Source: Candidatus Auribacterota bacterium
GTDB taxonomy: Bacteria; Auribacterota; JAFGBW01; JAFGJP01
Length of the DNA stretch: 7,123 nucleotides
Direction: 5' to 3'
NCBI GenBank assembly: GCA_016929035.1
Contig: JAFGJP010000154.1
Location: 1 to 7,123, forward strand
The notes beneath the pieces are model-generated. The model ran no database searches. It was not told the DNA's origin and saw nothing but the letters and a program-made list of their open reading frames with translations. Shown piece after piece: positions 1 through 6,935 of the stretch. The position numbers were made by a program, and so were the translations under genes. Position 1 is the stretch's first letter; each line of letters opens with the position of its first letter.

Positions 1-576
1 AATCTCCTTAAGCTTGTTTTCCATCGGGAGCTCGTTCTTTTCGTGCCTGTGAGGCGGGTAGCTTGACCACATTCCGCCCTCGGAAAGCGTTTCTCCGACA
101 AGCAGCGTCCGCGTTTCCCCTTTCGCGCCGCAGGTCGTCATCACTTTGCGCCGGTAGCTTCCCTGCCCGACGTCCCTGACCACAACATCACCGGATCGGC
201 ATGCCATGGGCTGGAGAGCGTTCCCGTCATTTGTCCCTCTTTGAAGCTCGGAAGAAAAGCAAAGCGCTGCTTCAGAAAGTTCTCTGAGGGACTGGATGGT
301 CACTTTTTTCCCCGGAGGAACGTAGAGGCCGGATGGAAGGTCTTTAAAAATCGAAGACCTTTTAAAAGTATAGGTTTCAGGGCTTTCATCGAGAGCAATG
401 GTTATTTCGCCTTCAAGAAGAAGTATGAAAAGTTCCGTTTTTTTCGTTTCCAGCGTCGTTGTGGTTCTTTTAAGCCTGAGCAGAGAAAACCCCGGATTGT
501 AAGTGCCGGGTCTGCCGGGACTAAAATATTGATTTTGCCCGAAAATAGTCTTTTGTTTTTTAATATGACTGCTCAT
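1..576 (-). CDS. iolB: 5-deoxy-glucuronate isomerase (IolB), partial: N-terminal 192 residues
   Basis: IolB converts 5-deoxy-D-glucuronate to 2-deoxy-5-keto-D-gluconate in cytoplasmic myo-inositol catabolism. My minus-strand translation from ATG at 576-574 is stop-free to the left edge. The clearest family mark is residues 170-178, WSSYPPHRH, preceded by a TLLVGET stretch (about 157-163) and followed by acidic residues E179, E182 and E186. Bacillus subtilis IolB has the near-identical WSSYPPHKHD in the same place, and H176 and H178 are the expected metal ligands of the second cupin domain. Residues 1 to about 125 form the divergent first cupin domain. The family is usually about 265-275 residues, so roughly the last 75 lie outside the window. 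The start is well fixed: an in-frame TAA lies two codons upstream and no other early ATG exists. There is no Shine-Dalgarno site. No other inositol gene is visible in the window. Confidence 0.87.
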   Translation of the reverse strand, partial: MSSHIKKQKTIFGQNQYFSPGRPGTYNPGFSLLRLKRTTTTLETKKTELFILLLEGEITIALDESPETYTFKRSSIFKDLPSGLYVPPGKKVTIQSLRELSEAALCFSSELQRGTNDGNALQPMACRSGDVVVRDVGQGSYRRKVMTTCGAKGETRTLLVGETLSEGGMWSSYPPHRHEKNELPMENKLKEI

Positions 577-581
577 ATTTT

Positions 582-609
582 ATATTATATATTATCATAA
601 ATGGGTCAA
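582..609 (-). promoter_or_regulatory. Candidate sigma70-type promoter of iolB, probably giving a leaderless mRNA
   Basis: On the minus strand a TTGACC box (609-604, five of six consensus bases) stands upstream of an AT-rich run. That run contains a perfect TATAAT (589-584, spacer 14) and an overlapping TAATAT (587-582, spacer 16). Either -10 box would start transcription at about 575-578, on or next to the iolB ATG at 576. This agrees with the absence of a ribosome binding site. The region is so AT-rich that chance matches to -10 boxes are easy, so the exact boxes are uncertain. Confidence 0.45.
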
Positions 610-629
610 AACTATGATAAAATATTTAT

Positions 630-647
630 CTCCTGTTCATGCAGGAG
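630..647. repeat. Inverted repeat (6-bp arms) in the iolB/tRNA divergent region
   Basis: CTCCTG (630-635) and CAGGAG (642-647) are perfect complements around a 6-nt centre, with one more G-T pair possible inside. The repeat lies about 20 bp upstream of the proposed iolB -35 box and about 50 bp upstream of the tRNA -35 box, so it could be an operator. It has no T-run and is not a typical terminator. Six-base arms can arise by chance. Confidence 0.3.
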
Positions 648-698
648 CTGTATCTGGATTCAAAATCAAGCGGAATTTTTCATTCGAGCAATAAAACG

Positions 699-727
699 TT
701 GACTACAGGAGTCTTAAATTATATGAT
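699..727 (+). promoter_or_regulatory. Strong sigma70-type promoter for tRNA-Leu
   Basis: TTGACT (699-704) and TATGAT (722-727) each match five of six consensus bases and are separated by exactly 17 nt. Transcription should start near 734, about 5 nt before the mature tRNA 5' end. A small inverted repeat, GACT at 701-704 and AGTC at 710-713, overlaps the -35 box and is probably chance. As no clear terminator follows the tRNA, this promoter may also feed the two downstream glycosyltransferase genes. Confidence 0.8.
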
Positions 728-738
728 GTTAGCATTTT

Positions 739-824
739 GCCGGGATGGCGGAATTGGCAGACGCGCTAGATTCAGGTTCTAGTGGGAGCTTTTTCCTGTG
801 TGGGTTCGAGTCCCGCTCCCGGCA
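739..824 (+). tRNA. tRNA-Leu, anticodon CAG
   Basis: The 86-nt sequence folds as a class II tRNA. The acceptor stem GCCGGGA (739-745) pairs fully with TCCCGGC (817-823), followed by discriminator A824. The anticodon stem CTAGA (766-770) pairs with TCTAG (778-782) around the loop TTCAGGT, placing CAG at 773-775, which reads CUG. A long variable arm (about 783-798) is typical of leucine tRNAs. The T arm has the TTCGAGT loop with GTGGG/CCCGC stems, one pair being T-G. The 3' CCA is not encoded and would be added by the CCA-adding enzyme. Confidence 0.97.
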
Positions 825-901
825 AAAATGATAGATCCCGTTCTATTCGAAAGATTGAAAAGGAATAAAGACCATATCTTCCCTTCTTGAAGTGAGATTA
901 A

Positions 902-919
902 ATAAATCGATAGATTTAT
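902..919. promoter_or_regulatory. Inverted repeat covering the start codon of the first glycosyltransferase gene
   Basis: ATAAATC (902-908) and GATTTAT (913-919) are perfect 7-bp complements around GATA, and the right arm takes in the first two bases of the ATG at 918. No Shine-Dalgarno site lies at normal spacing; the nearest purine run (about 890-896) is over 20 nt upstream. The repeat could be a weak start-site hairpin or a binding site, but its AT content makes a chance origin possible. Confidence 0.25.
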
Positions 920-3749
920 GCAAATAAAAAAAGGAAGCAGATACAAACCGGCCATTCTTGGAATCATCTTCATTGCAGGTGCTGTTTATCGTTTTTTTGC
1001 TGTATTCCCACCGGTTCTTACCTATGATGAACTGTCTTATGCTTTGCAGGCGTTTCAGATATACAAAGGAAATGACCTGCCCATTTTTCTTTATGGATGG
1101 AACTTTCAGGGAGCGGGAGGAGCGTACATTCTTGCGCTTCTTTATAAATGCATGGGAGTGACAGATTTTACCCTTAATTTCTACGGCTGGACAACGAGCG
1201 TTATCTTTTATTTTCTGATCATCATGACAGCTAAACGGTTTTTTGGCATCAATACAGCTATCATGACAGCACTGCTTGTCATGATCCCCACCCCCGACAT
1301 TATGTACTGGGCTCATGAGTCAAGGCCTGAGTATACCCTGACGTTTATATCCGTATCACTGATACTGCTGATGACCCACGTCGTCGTCGATCGTTTTCGC
1401 AACAGGCGTCTGGTCGGTTATCATGTGTTTCTCCTTGGCCTGGTTTCCGGATTCGGTGCATGGAACAACCTTATAACCGTACTTCTCGCTGTTGTGTCTT
1501 TTTTTGTTATTTTTTATCACTTCAGACGGGTCTTCCTAAAAAAGCACATGTGGTTTTTTCTGCTGGGCGGCTTTATTGGTTTTTTCCCGGAGATATTGGC
1601 CAACATTAAAAAAGGATTTTTTATTTTCAGAATGGGCACATCGGAAGGTTTTTCCTCTCTTTCGGTTAAGGTCAAGGGTTTTGTCACATTCGCCTATCCG
1701 TATTTTTGGGGAATACTCGATTTATCAAAAAAGGGTTCTTGGCTCCGGGCAGGTATAATCGCAGTTTTGCTTTGGGTGACTTTTTTATATGTTCTGTTTT
1801 ATTTGCAGTGGAGAGAACGCTCAAAGCAGGGGAAAGATGTTTTAAGCTATCAGATCGCCGGAACCTATATCCTTTTCCATCTTTTTATTGCCTTTATTTC
1901 TATCTACGGGCGCCGGTTTAACGCGCACATACGCTATCTGACCCCTTTGTATTCAGTCGCCTTTCTTATTCCGGCTGCAGCAATCGAAAACTCGTCATGG
2001 AAAAACAGAAAATATTTTCTTTTTTTACCTTTGCTGTTCCTGATGCTATGGAATTTTCAGGAAACCAGAGCCCACGTTAAAGACTTTTTCAGATATGTAA
2101 GAAACAAAAAGGCATTGCTCGTCAAAAGGTTTCCCGACAGAAGAAATCCATACATGATGTTTTGTTTCAAAAACAACCTTTACAGCGGATACCTGGATTG
2201 CGGACGCGACAATTTTTTAAATATGTCCTGTATCGGCGAATCGGTGTTTTCAAACTTTTATCAGGAAAAGTATTTGCCGCATGCATTAAGAGTGGATGCT
2301 TCGAAAGATATCTTCTGGCTCTGGGGTGACAGCCAGAGGGCAGTCGAGCATTTTCGTATGATAGGCTGCAGTTTTGAAGAAGAAATAATTGATAGGATTC
2401 ACGTTTATTACAATTTTGAAAAGGAAGAACCTGCTTTAGAGCTTTTAAAAGACTACGACGTCATTGCTTCAAAAAACCAGATCAATGCGGGATATATGCA
2501 TGACGGTGTCATCGATTCATTCTGGAGAATATATCCTTATATGACAAAGAAAAAGGAAAGCGTGATCTTTCGGTTCAATAAGCCGGAGTGCATCTATAAG
2601 ATGGTGATGATACCGTCGAGCAATAAAGAATATTTTGGAAATTTTTCTTTATTCATTTCTGAAGATGGGAATGACTGGGAGGAGCTGAGAGGAATAGAAT
2701 CAAAAGCTCTTCCAGTGTTTTGGTCCGTTTATCATCCTTTTATAAAAGTCGTAAAATTGCGTGCAGAATTCTTCATTCCAACGGAAAAAAAGATATCTTT
2801 TTTAAAGCTGGAATACGACAAGGAAGATCCAAATAAAATAATAACAATCAACGAAGTGTATTTGTACAGGAAAAAAGAAGTCAGTGAAAATGTAAAAGAT
2901 GATGTAGACAAGGACCTGCAAAATCTTTTGATGGAGGTCGAGAAACAGGATCCAGGATATGCAATCATTGCGGATCACTGGTTTTCAGATCATTTTTGCA
3001 GAAAGGGCTTTCAGGTGGAATTTATATCGAATAAGTATACTGACAGTTATCAAGAGATGAATCCTCATTTGATAAAATACATCCCTGTTGATTTTTCAAG
3101 GAAGTGGATCATTATAGCATCAGAAAGCCATATGAAATCGATACTGGAAAAACTAGATAAATACAGAATAGGCTACAAAGTGCAAGAATATGGAAAATAC
3201 AGTATAATCAAAACAGAGCGGTCAGAAGGCCATCATCCTCTGTACTGGAACGGCCTGGAGCTGAATGAGATGCATTGCGATTCTTTAAAAGTACAGCAGG
3301 AAGATTATCCTTCTTTAAAAAATCTTTTCGGCGGATTTAAAGAAATATCATCCGTGTTTGGAGATAAGTTCCATGTCACCGGTTGCCAGATATTACAGGA
3401 TAAGAGCGGAGAGTCTCTGTGTCTTTATATTGAGCTTGTTCCGATTGATGAAATAAAGAAGGAATATTATCTGTTTGCTCATTTTTCTGATTCGAAGGAA
3501 CATATTTTATTCCAGGGAGACATGTTGATGCACAACTGTTACGGAACGACGGTTAAATGGGCCAAAGGAAAAAGGGTCGTACTGGAAAGAAGAGTGCCTG
3601 TTCCTGCGGACACGTCAGGAAAAGTCAGTCTGAGCATCGGGATATGGGATCCAGCCCAAGAAAAAAGATTACGTCTTCCAAAAGGAGAAAGCCGGTGTGA
3701 AATAGCTGAACTGAATTTCATAAAAAGCAGATTGGTCGATTGGAAATGA
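918..3749 (+). CDS. GT-C membrane glycosyltransferase (GT39/ArnT-like) with discoidin-like C-terminal domain
   Basis: This 943-residue protein is probably an inner-membrane transferase using a polyprenyl-phosphate sugar; donor and acceptor are unknown. Residues 12-380 carry about 10-12 hydrophobic segments (for example 12-30, 85-107, 138-158, 211-229, 277-297, 312-333, 365-379). The first loop has YDELSYALQ with D37-E38, the acidic pair of the GT-C catalytic loop, and HIRYLTPLY (337-345) fits the conserved RYL-P region after a late loop. Residues 380-943 are soluble, probably periplasmic. About 513-652 look like an F5/8C domain: ASKN, then DG and W in DGVIDSFW, SEDGNDWEEL, and the closing NEVYLYRK. 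Similar alpha/beta stretches flank it (about 405-500 and 678-767). Residues 815-934 match the end of the next protein. ATG 918 is the first start after an in-frame TAA. The family assignment is firm; gene name and substrate are not. Confidence 0.85.
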   Translation: MQIKKGSRYKPAILGIIFIAGAVYRFFAVFPPVLTYDELSYALQAFQIYKGNDLPIFLYGWNFQGAGGAYILALLYKCMGVTDFTLNFYGWTTSVIFYFLIIMTAKRFFGINTAIMTALLVMIPTPDIMYWAHESRPEYTLTFISVSLILLMTHVVVDRFRNRRLVGYHVFLLGLVSGFGAWNNLITVLLAVVSFFVIFYHFRRVFLKKHMWFFLLGGFIGFFPEILANIKKGFFIFRMGTSEGFSSLSVKVKGFVTFAYPYFWGILDLSKKGSWLRAGIIAVLLWVTFLYVLFYLQWRERSKQGKDVLSYQIAGTYILFHLFIAFISIYGRRFNAHIRYLTPLYSVAFLIPAAAIENSSWKNRKYFLFLPLLFLMLWNFQETRAHVKDFFRYVRNKKALLVKRFPDRRNPYMMFCFKNNLYSGYLDCGRDNFLNMSCIGESVFSNFYQEKYLPHALRVDASKDIFWLWGDSQRAVEHFRMIGCSFEEEIIDRIHVYYNFEKEEPALELLKDYDVIASKNQINAGYMHDGVIDSFWRIYPYMTKKKESVIFRFNKPECIYKMVMIPSSNKEYFGNFSLFISEDGNDWEELRGIESKALPVFWSVYHPFIKVVKLRAEFFIPTEKKISFLKLEYDKEDPNKIITINEVYLYRKKEVSENVKDDVDKDLQNLLMEVEKQDPGYAIIADHWFSDHFCRKGFQVEFISNKYTDSYQEMNPHLIKYIPVDFSRKWIIIASESHMKSILEKLDKYRIGYKVQEYGKYSIIKTERSEGHHPLYWNGLELNEMHCDSLKVQQEDYPSLKNLFGGFKEISSVFGDKFHVTGCQILQDKSGESLCLYIELVPIDEIKKEYYLFAHFSDSKEHILFQGDMLMHNCYGTTVKWAKGKRVVLERRVPVPADTSGKVSLSIGIWDPAQEKRLRLPKGESRCEIAELNFIKSRLVDWK

Positions 3750-6739
3750 AAATAAATCGGTGGAGAGAAAGAAAAATATGGATGCCTTCTGTTTGTCTGG
3801 CACTGTATTTTGCTGTTACCCGGTTGACCTATCTGATCGTTGTTAGTCCTTCTGAGGAGATCCCTCTTTTTTGTTTTCCGCCTTTAACGGGCTTCTTGTT
3901 AAAGGTCATCGGTATAATTTTCGCAGCAGTTATTTTATTTCGATCAGTTTACAGGCTAAACGCGCCTCTGATGGATGCTGTGGACAACGGCATAAGGATA
4001 CTTGGTCTTTCTGCGCCGCTTTTTATTTTTGCATTCATTTTCCCGTCTTTTGGCACATTGGCATTCTTAAAAGCTTTTCTTTTATTAGCTCCTGTTGCCT
4101 CTATTCTCTTGATCGCAGAAGAGGGGCTTAAATCTTTTTCATCTTCTATCGCTAAGCGTATGCCCCTTTTCAAAACGGAGAGAAGCATCATAAAACTCGT
4201 TTTAGCTGTCGGGTTGATCAGTTTTATTGTCATTTCGTTCTACAGGAGCTTCTATACCCCGTTTATCACGAAAGAGAAAACGACGAATTATTTGACCGGC
4301 GACGAGCCAAGTTACCTTCTGATCACGAAATCGCTGGCGAAAGATCATGATTTTTTATTGAACAATAATATAGAAAATAAGGACTATCTCTCCTTTTTCG
4401 ACTCTCCTGTAGGAGGGCATATCAACCGTCCTGTAAGAGAAGGGAGAATGTATTCCAAGCACAGGATCGGATTGCCTTTGCTGTTGGCGCCATTTATGAA
4501 GGCAGCCGATTTTCTGAGGACGGCGGAGAGACCAATAATTTTGATTTTTCTCAATTTATGTTTTGCCTGTCTTTGCATGTTGATGTTTTTACAGGCCTAT
4601 GCGGAATCCAAAAGCCTGAAAACAGCATTGATTATATGGGCGGGGCTGGGTTTTTCTTTGCCGCTTGTCGTTTACGGATCGCAAATCTATCCGGAAATGA
4701 CAGCAGGGATCATGATATTTCTGGCGTTTATCGGCATTTCGCCGGGTATAGTCAAATATAAGCCTTCTCTTCTTATCGCCTCACTCGCCACCGCTTACCT
4801 TCCATGGCTGCATGAAAGATTCATTTCCGTAACGATTGTTCTCTCTTTGATGTTCTTGTTTAATTATTGGAGGAAATGGAAGAAAGTCATTGTTTTTGGC
4901 GTACCTTTAGTCATTTCAGCGGTTTTGCAGTTTTCATACTATCAAACGCTCTACGGGTATATTCTTCCGGCAACAAACATTCACGAAGCGTCTGTCAATC
5001 CCAGAGGGGCTTTTTTAGGCATTGTCGGGCTTTTATTTGACTCCAGCGCCGGCTTGATCCCGGTTAGTCCCCTTCTTCTGTTCATTATTCCCGGAGCACT
5101 GGTCTTGATCAGAGAAAAGAGATATCAGCATCTTTTTTTTCTTGCCGTCACCATCCTGAGCATCTATGTCCCTGCGGGGCTCTATACCTGCTGGCATGGC
5201 GGATTCTGTCCTTTGGGACGATATCTGGTTTCCGTTTTGCCTTTATTTGTTTTCCTGCTGGTCCCCGGGATTTCTATCATGAAAGGACGGTTTTTTCGGA
5301 TAATGTTGACTCTTTTTCTCAGCTATTCTGTTTTTCTGGGATTTTATGCATATCGTTTTATGAATAATTTATACAGCCACAGATTTATTTTAAGAAAGAT
5401 TTTCCCTCAGCTGACAGAGCTGATGCCGTTTCTTTTGGACGGCACCCCTCAAGAAATGTCGTTTCAGTTTCAGCGCGGCCTTTTTCTGTGTGCGGCCATG
5501 TTCATTTTTTTTGCGATCGCTTTTTTCCTGAATGTGAGTTCCTCTAAGAAAGAAAAATCTCCAGCCGGGATATTAATTCTTCTTATCATGCTTTTTTTCA
5601 TCTTGTATGCCCGGATGGGATTTTTGACGTCACATAAAAAAAGTATTTATTTCGGCAAAAGCTTCTTTTTGTCGAAGAACAAGGAAAGCATTTTATATCC
5701 GGCTGAGAACATCCCACTCATCGAATCTTTTCAAAGAACATTTTCACCGATTGAGATATTTGATCTATCGTCAGATAAAAAGCGAAAAAAAGAACAAAAG
5801 GCCAGCTTTAAAGTCGAAAAGCGTTCCGGCATGGATAAAATCGAAGCTGATTTTGTGATGAGCAGGGACATCTATGCTGTCTACGGTCCGAACCTCCTAG
5901 ACATCACCATTGATAATATCGATGACAGAAGAGCTCCTCCTGTTATTATTGCCATTACATATAATTCGAACGATGTTATCCTCGCACAGCATTTTGTTGA
6001 CTTAGCCAAATTGAAAAGCCCGGGAAAAAATAGAATAATACTGCCTTTTTCCGCTGCAGGCCATCCGTACGTCAATATCCGTATTTCTGCTCACAAGGAT
6101 TTGGCTTTTGACATATGCGATTTAAGGATCCGACAGCTTGTACGGGACATCATAAACGGAAAGGATTTTAAAAGAAGATCGCTGGACTACAGCTTAAAAG
6201 CATTTGAGATGTTTAAGAAAAGAGACAGGCAAAAGGCGGAGATTTATATTGAGAAGGCAAGAAATCTCTATCCCGGCCTTGATAATACAGAAATAATTGA
6301 GAGTTCTGCAGAGATGGCTGAGGTTGTTTTTCATAAGAAGCCTCTGGCTGTTTTTGAGGAGGCAATAGGATTGATTGCATGGGAAGCGATCAAGCATGAA
6401 GATTCCGGAGTCTTACAACTGAAGCTCCGCTGGAAGTGTATCAAGGAGACCGGCACGAACTATTATTGCTTTGTACACTTTGTTTCAGATGATGGAAAAG
6501 TCCTTTTTCAAAATGATTACCGCATAAAGAATAACATTAATCCAACGAACTGGTGGATTGAAGGCGAAATCATTCAGGAGGAGTATTCTGTCGCTTATGA
6601 TAAAGCGTTTAAAGGTATGAAAGTTTATCCGAGGATCGGTTTGTGGGACCCCCTGCAGACAAAGGCGCGCGCCAGGATCACAAGTACCGACCTGCCGACA
6701 AAAGGAAGTTCGATTATAATGAAAGAAATTGAACTTTGA
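3746..6739 (+). CDS. GT-C membrane glycosyltransferase with GDEP motif and extra N-terminal helices
   Basis: This 997-residue protein resembles uncharacterised PMT_2/GT39-type transferases. Y182-Y190 contains GDEP (D186, E187), the likely catalytic acidic pair, followed by the family's NKDY (211-214) and YSKHRIGLPLLLAP (236-249). CWHGGFCPLGRYL (482-493) corresponds to the later loop before a membrane helix. Hydrophobic segments are numerous (about 14-16), and about five lie before GDEP, whereas GT-C enzymes usually have one. After the last helix (about 607-624) come a beta-rich stretch (685-797), a TPR-like helical stretch (about 812-845), and a terminal beta module (about 875-997) shared with the upstream protein. 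I chose ATG 3746, whose ATGA overlaps the upstream stop by 4 nt and suggests translational coupling; TTG 3740 would add two residues. It is presumably co-transcribed with its neighbour and acts on the same periplasmic side. The substrate is unknown. Confidence 0.85.
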   Translation: MKINRWRERKIWMPSVCLALYFAVTRLTYLIVVSPSEEIPLFCFPPLTGFLLKVIGIIFAAVILFRSVYRLNAPLMDAVDNGIRILGLSAPLFIFAFIFPSFGTLAFLKAFLLLAPVASILLIAEEGLKSFSSSIAKRMPLFKTERSIIKLVLAVGLISFIVISFYRSFYTPFITKEKTTNYLTGDEPSYLLITKSLAKDHDFLLNNNIENKDYLSFFDSPVGGHINRPVREGRMYSKHRIGLPLLLAPFMKAADFLRTAERPIILIFLNLCFACLCMLMFLQAYAESKSLKTALIIWAGLGFSLPLVVYGSQIYPEMTAGIMIFLAFIGISPGIVKYKPSLLIASLATAYLPWLHERFISVTIVLSLMFLFNYWRKWKKVIVFGVPLVISAVLQFSYYQTLYGYILPATNIHEASVNPRGAFLGIVGLLFDSSAGLIPVSPLLLFIIPGALVLIREKRYQHLFFLAVTILSIYVPAGLYTCWHGGFCPLGRYLVSVLPLFVFLLVPGISIMKGRFFRIMLTLFLSYSVFLGFYAYRFMNNLYSHRFILRKIFPQLTELMPFLLDGTPQEMSFQFQRGLFLCAAMFIFFAIAFFLNVSSSKKEKSPAGILILLIMLFFILYARMGFLTSHKKSIYFGKSFFLSKNKESILYPAENIPLIESFQRTFSPIEIFDLSSDKKRKKEQKASFKVEKRSGMDKIEADFVMSRDIYAVYGPNLLDITIDNIDDRRAPPVIIAITYNSNDVILAQHFVDLAKLKSPGKNRIILPFSAAGHPYVNIRISAHKDLAFDICDLRIRQLVRDIINGKDFKRRSLDYSLKAFEMFKKRDRQKAEIYIEKARNLYPGLDNTEIIESSAEMAEVVFHKKPLAVFEEAIGLIAWEAIKHEDSGVLQLKLRWKCIKETGTNYYCFVHFVSDDGKVLFQNDYRIKNNINPTNWWIEGEIIQEEYSVAYDKAFKGMKVYPRIGLWDPLQTKARARITSTDLPTKGSSIIMKEIEL

Positions 6740-6782
6740 CCCGCGTATTTCATGTTCCCTCGAAAAAGGGGAACAAAGCGGG
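6740..6782. repeat. Two-tier inverted repeat just after the glycosyltransferase stop codon
   Basis: The outer arms CCCGC (6740-6744) and GCGGG (6778-6782) enclose the inner perfect arms TGTTCCC (6753-6759) and GGGAACA (6769-6775), with asymmetric unpaired bases between them. The structure begins right after the TGA at 6737-6739, where a transcript end would be expected, but no T-run follows, so it is not a standard intrinsic terminator. It may protect or process the mRNA 3' end. Confidence 0.5.
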
Positions 6783-6789
6783 CATACCC

Positions 6790-6822
6790 CGGCAGCCCTC
6801 TGCTGTTTTGCTAAGCAAAACA
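6790..6822. repeat. Two mutually exclusive hairpins
   Basis: TGTTTTGC (6804-6811) and GCAAAACA (6815-6822) are perfect 8-bp complements around TAA. An alternative stem pairs CGGCAG (6790-6795) with CTGCTG (6800-6805), including one G-T pair, around CCCT. The two stems share 6804-6805, so they could compete, but nothing shows that a switch is used. Confidence 0.5.
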
Positions 6823-6840
6823 AAGTGCGAGGACGAAGCA

Positions 6841-6867
6841 TGTTTAAATCGTGTAACGATTTAAACA
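6841..6867. repeat. Perfect 12-bp inverted repeat with 3-nt centre
   Basis: TGTTTAAATCGT (6841-6852) is the exact complement of ACGATTTAAACA (6856-6867), with GTA between. Twelve matching base pairs without a mismatch are very unlikely by chance. No T-run follows. It is the second longest palindrome of the cluster. Confidence 0.8.
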
Positions 6868-6881
6868 GCCGGTCCTTCGGG

Positions 6882-6912
6882 TGGATATTTCATGATTTTC
6901 ATGAAATATCCA
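6882..6912. repeat. Perfect 14-bp inverted repeat with 3-nt centre
   Basis: TGGATATTTCATGA (6882-6895) is the exact complement of TCATGAAATATCCA (6899-6912), with TTT between. It is the longest palindrome in the window. GGTTAGCG follows with no T-run, so this is not a normal rho-independent terminator. It lies 14 nt after the preceding palindrome and 23 nt before the ATG at 6936. Confidence 0.85.
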
Positions 6913-6935
6913 GGTTAGCGCCTTATGCAAAAGCC

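Noticed and set aside
241..600. A 119-codon plus-strand frame opposite iolB
   Set aside because: It starts at TTG and is antisense to a well-matched IolB frame. Its Phe/Arg/Lys-rich product resembles no protein family.
640..783. A 47-codon plus-strand frame from ATG 640 with CAGGAG right after the start, running through the tRNA
   Set aside because: It crosses the tRNA promoter and most of the tRNA, and its end (CRDGGIGRRARFRF) is the typical false translation of a leucine tRNA.
739..824. tRNA gene as an integration site for a mobile element
   Set aside because: I found no integrase, no direct repeat of the tRNA 3' end elsewhere in the window, and no phage-like genes.
843..1316. A 157-codon minus-strand frame opposite the first glycosyltransferase N-terminus
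   Set aside because: It opposes the conserved membrane region with the catalytic DE pair, and the predicted product is low in structure and unlike known families.
6753..6782. Intrinsic terminator for the glycosyltransferase operon
   Set aside because: The stem is well placed, but GCGGGCATACC follows instead of a T-run. I kept it only as an inverted repeat.
6485..6841. A 118-codon minus-strand frame covering the end of the second glycosyltransferase and part of the palindromes
   Set aside because: More than two thirds is antisense to the conserved C-terminal module, and the product is Cys/Arg/Pro-rich without domain features.
6740..6935. CRISPR array or transposon end
   Set aside because: The palindromes differ from each other in sequence and length, there are no regular spacers, and no transposase gene is present.
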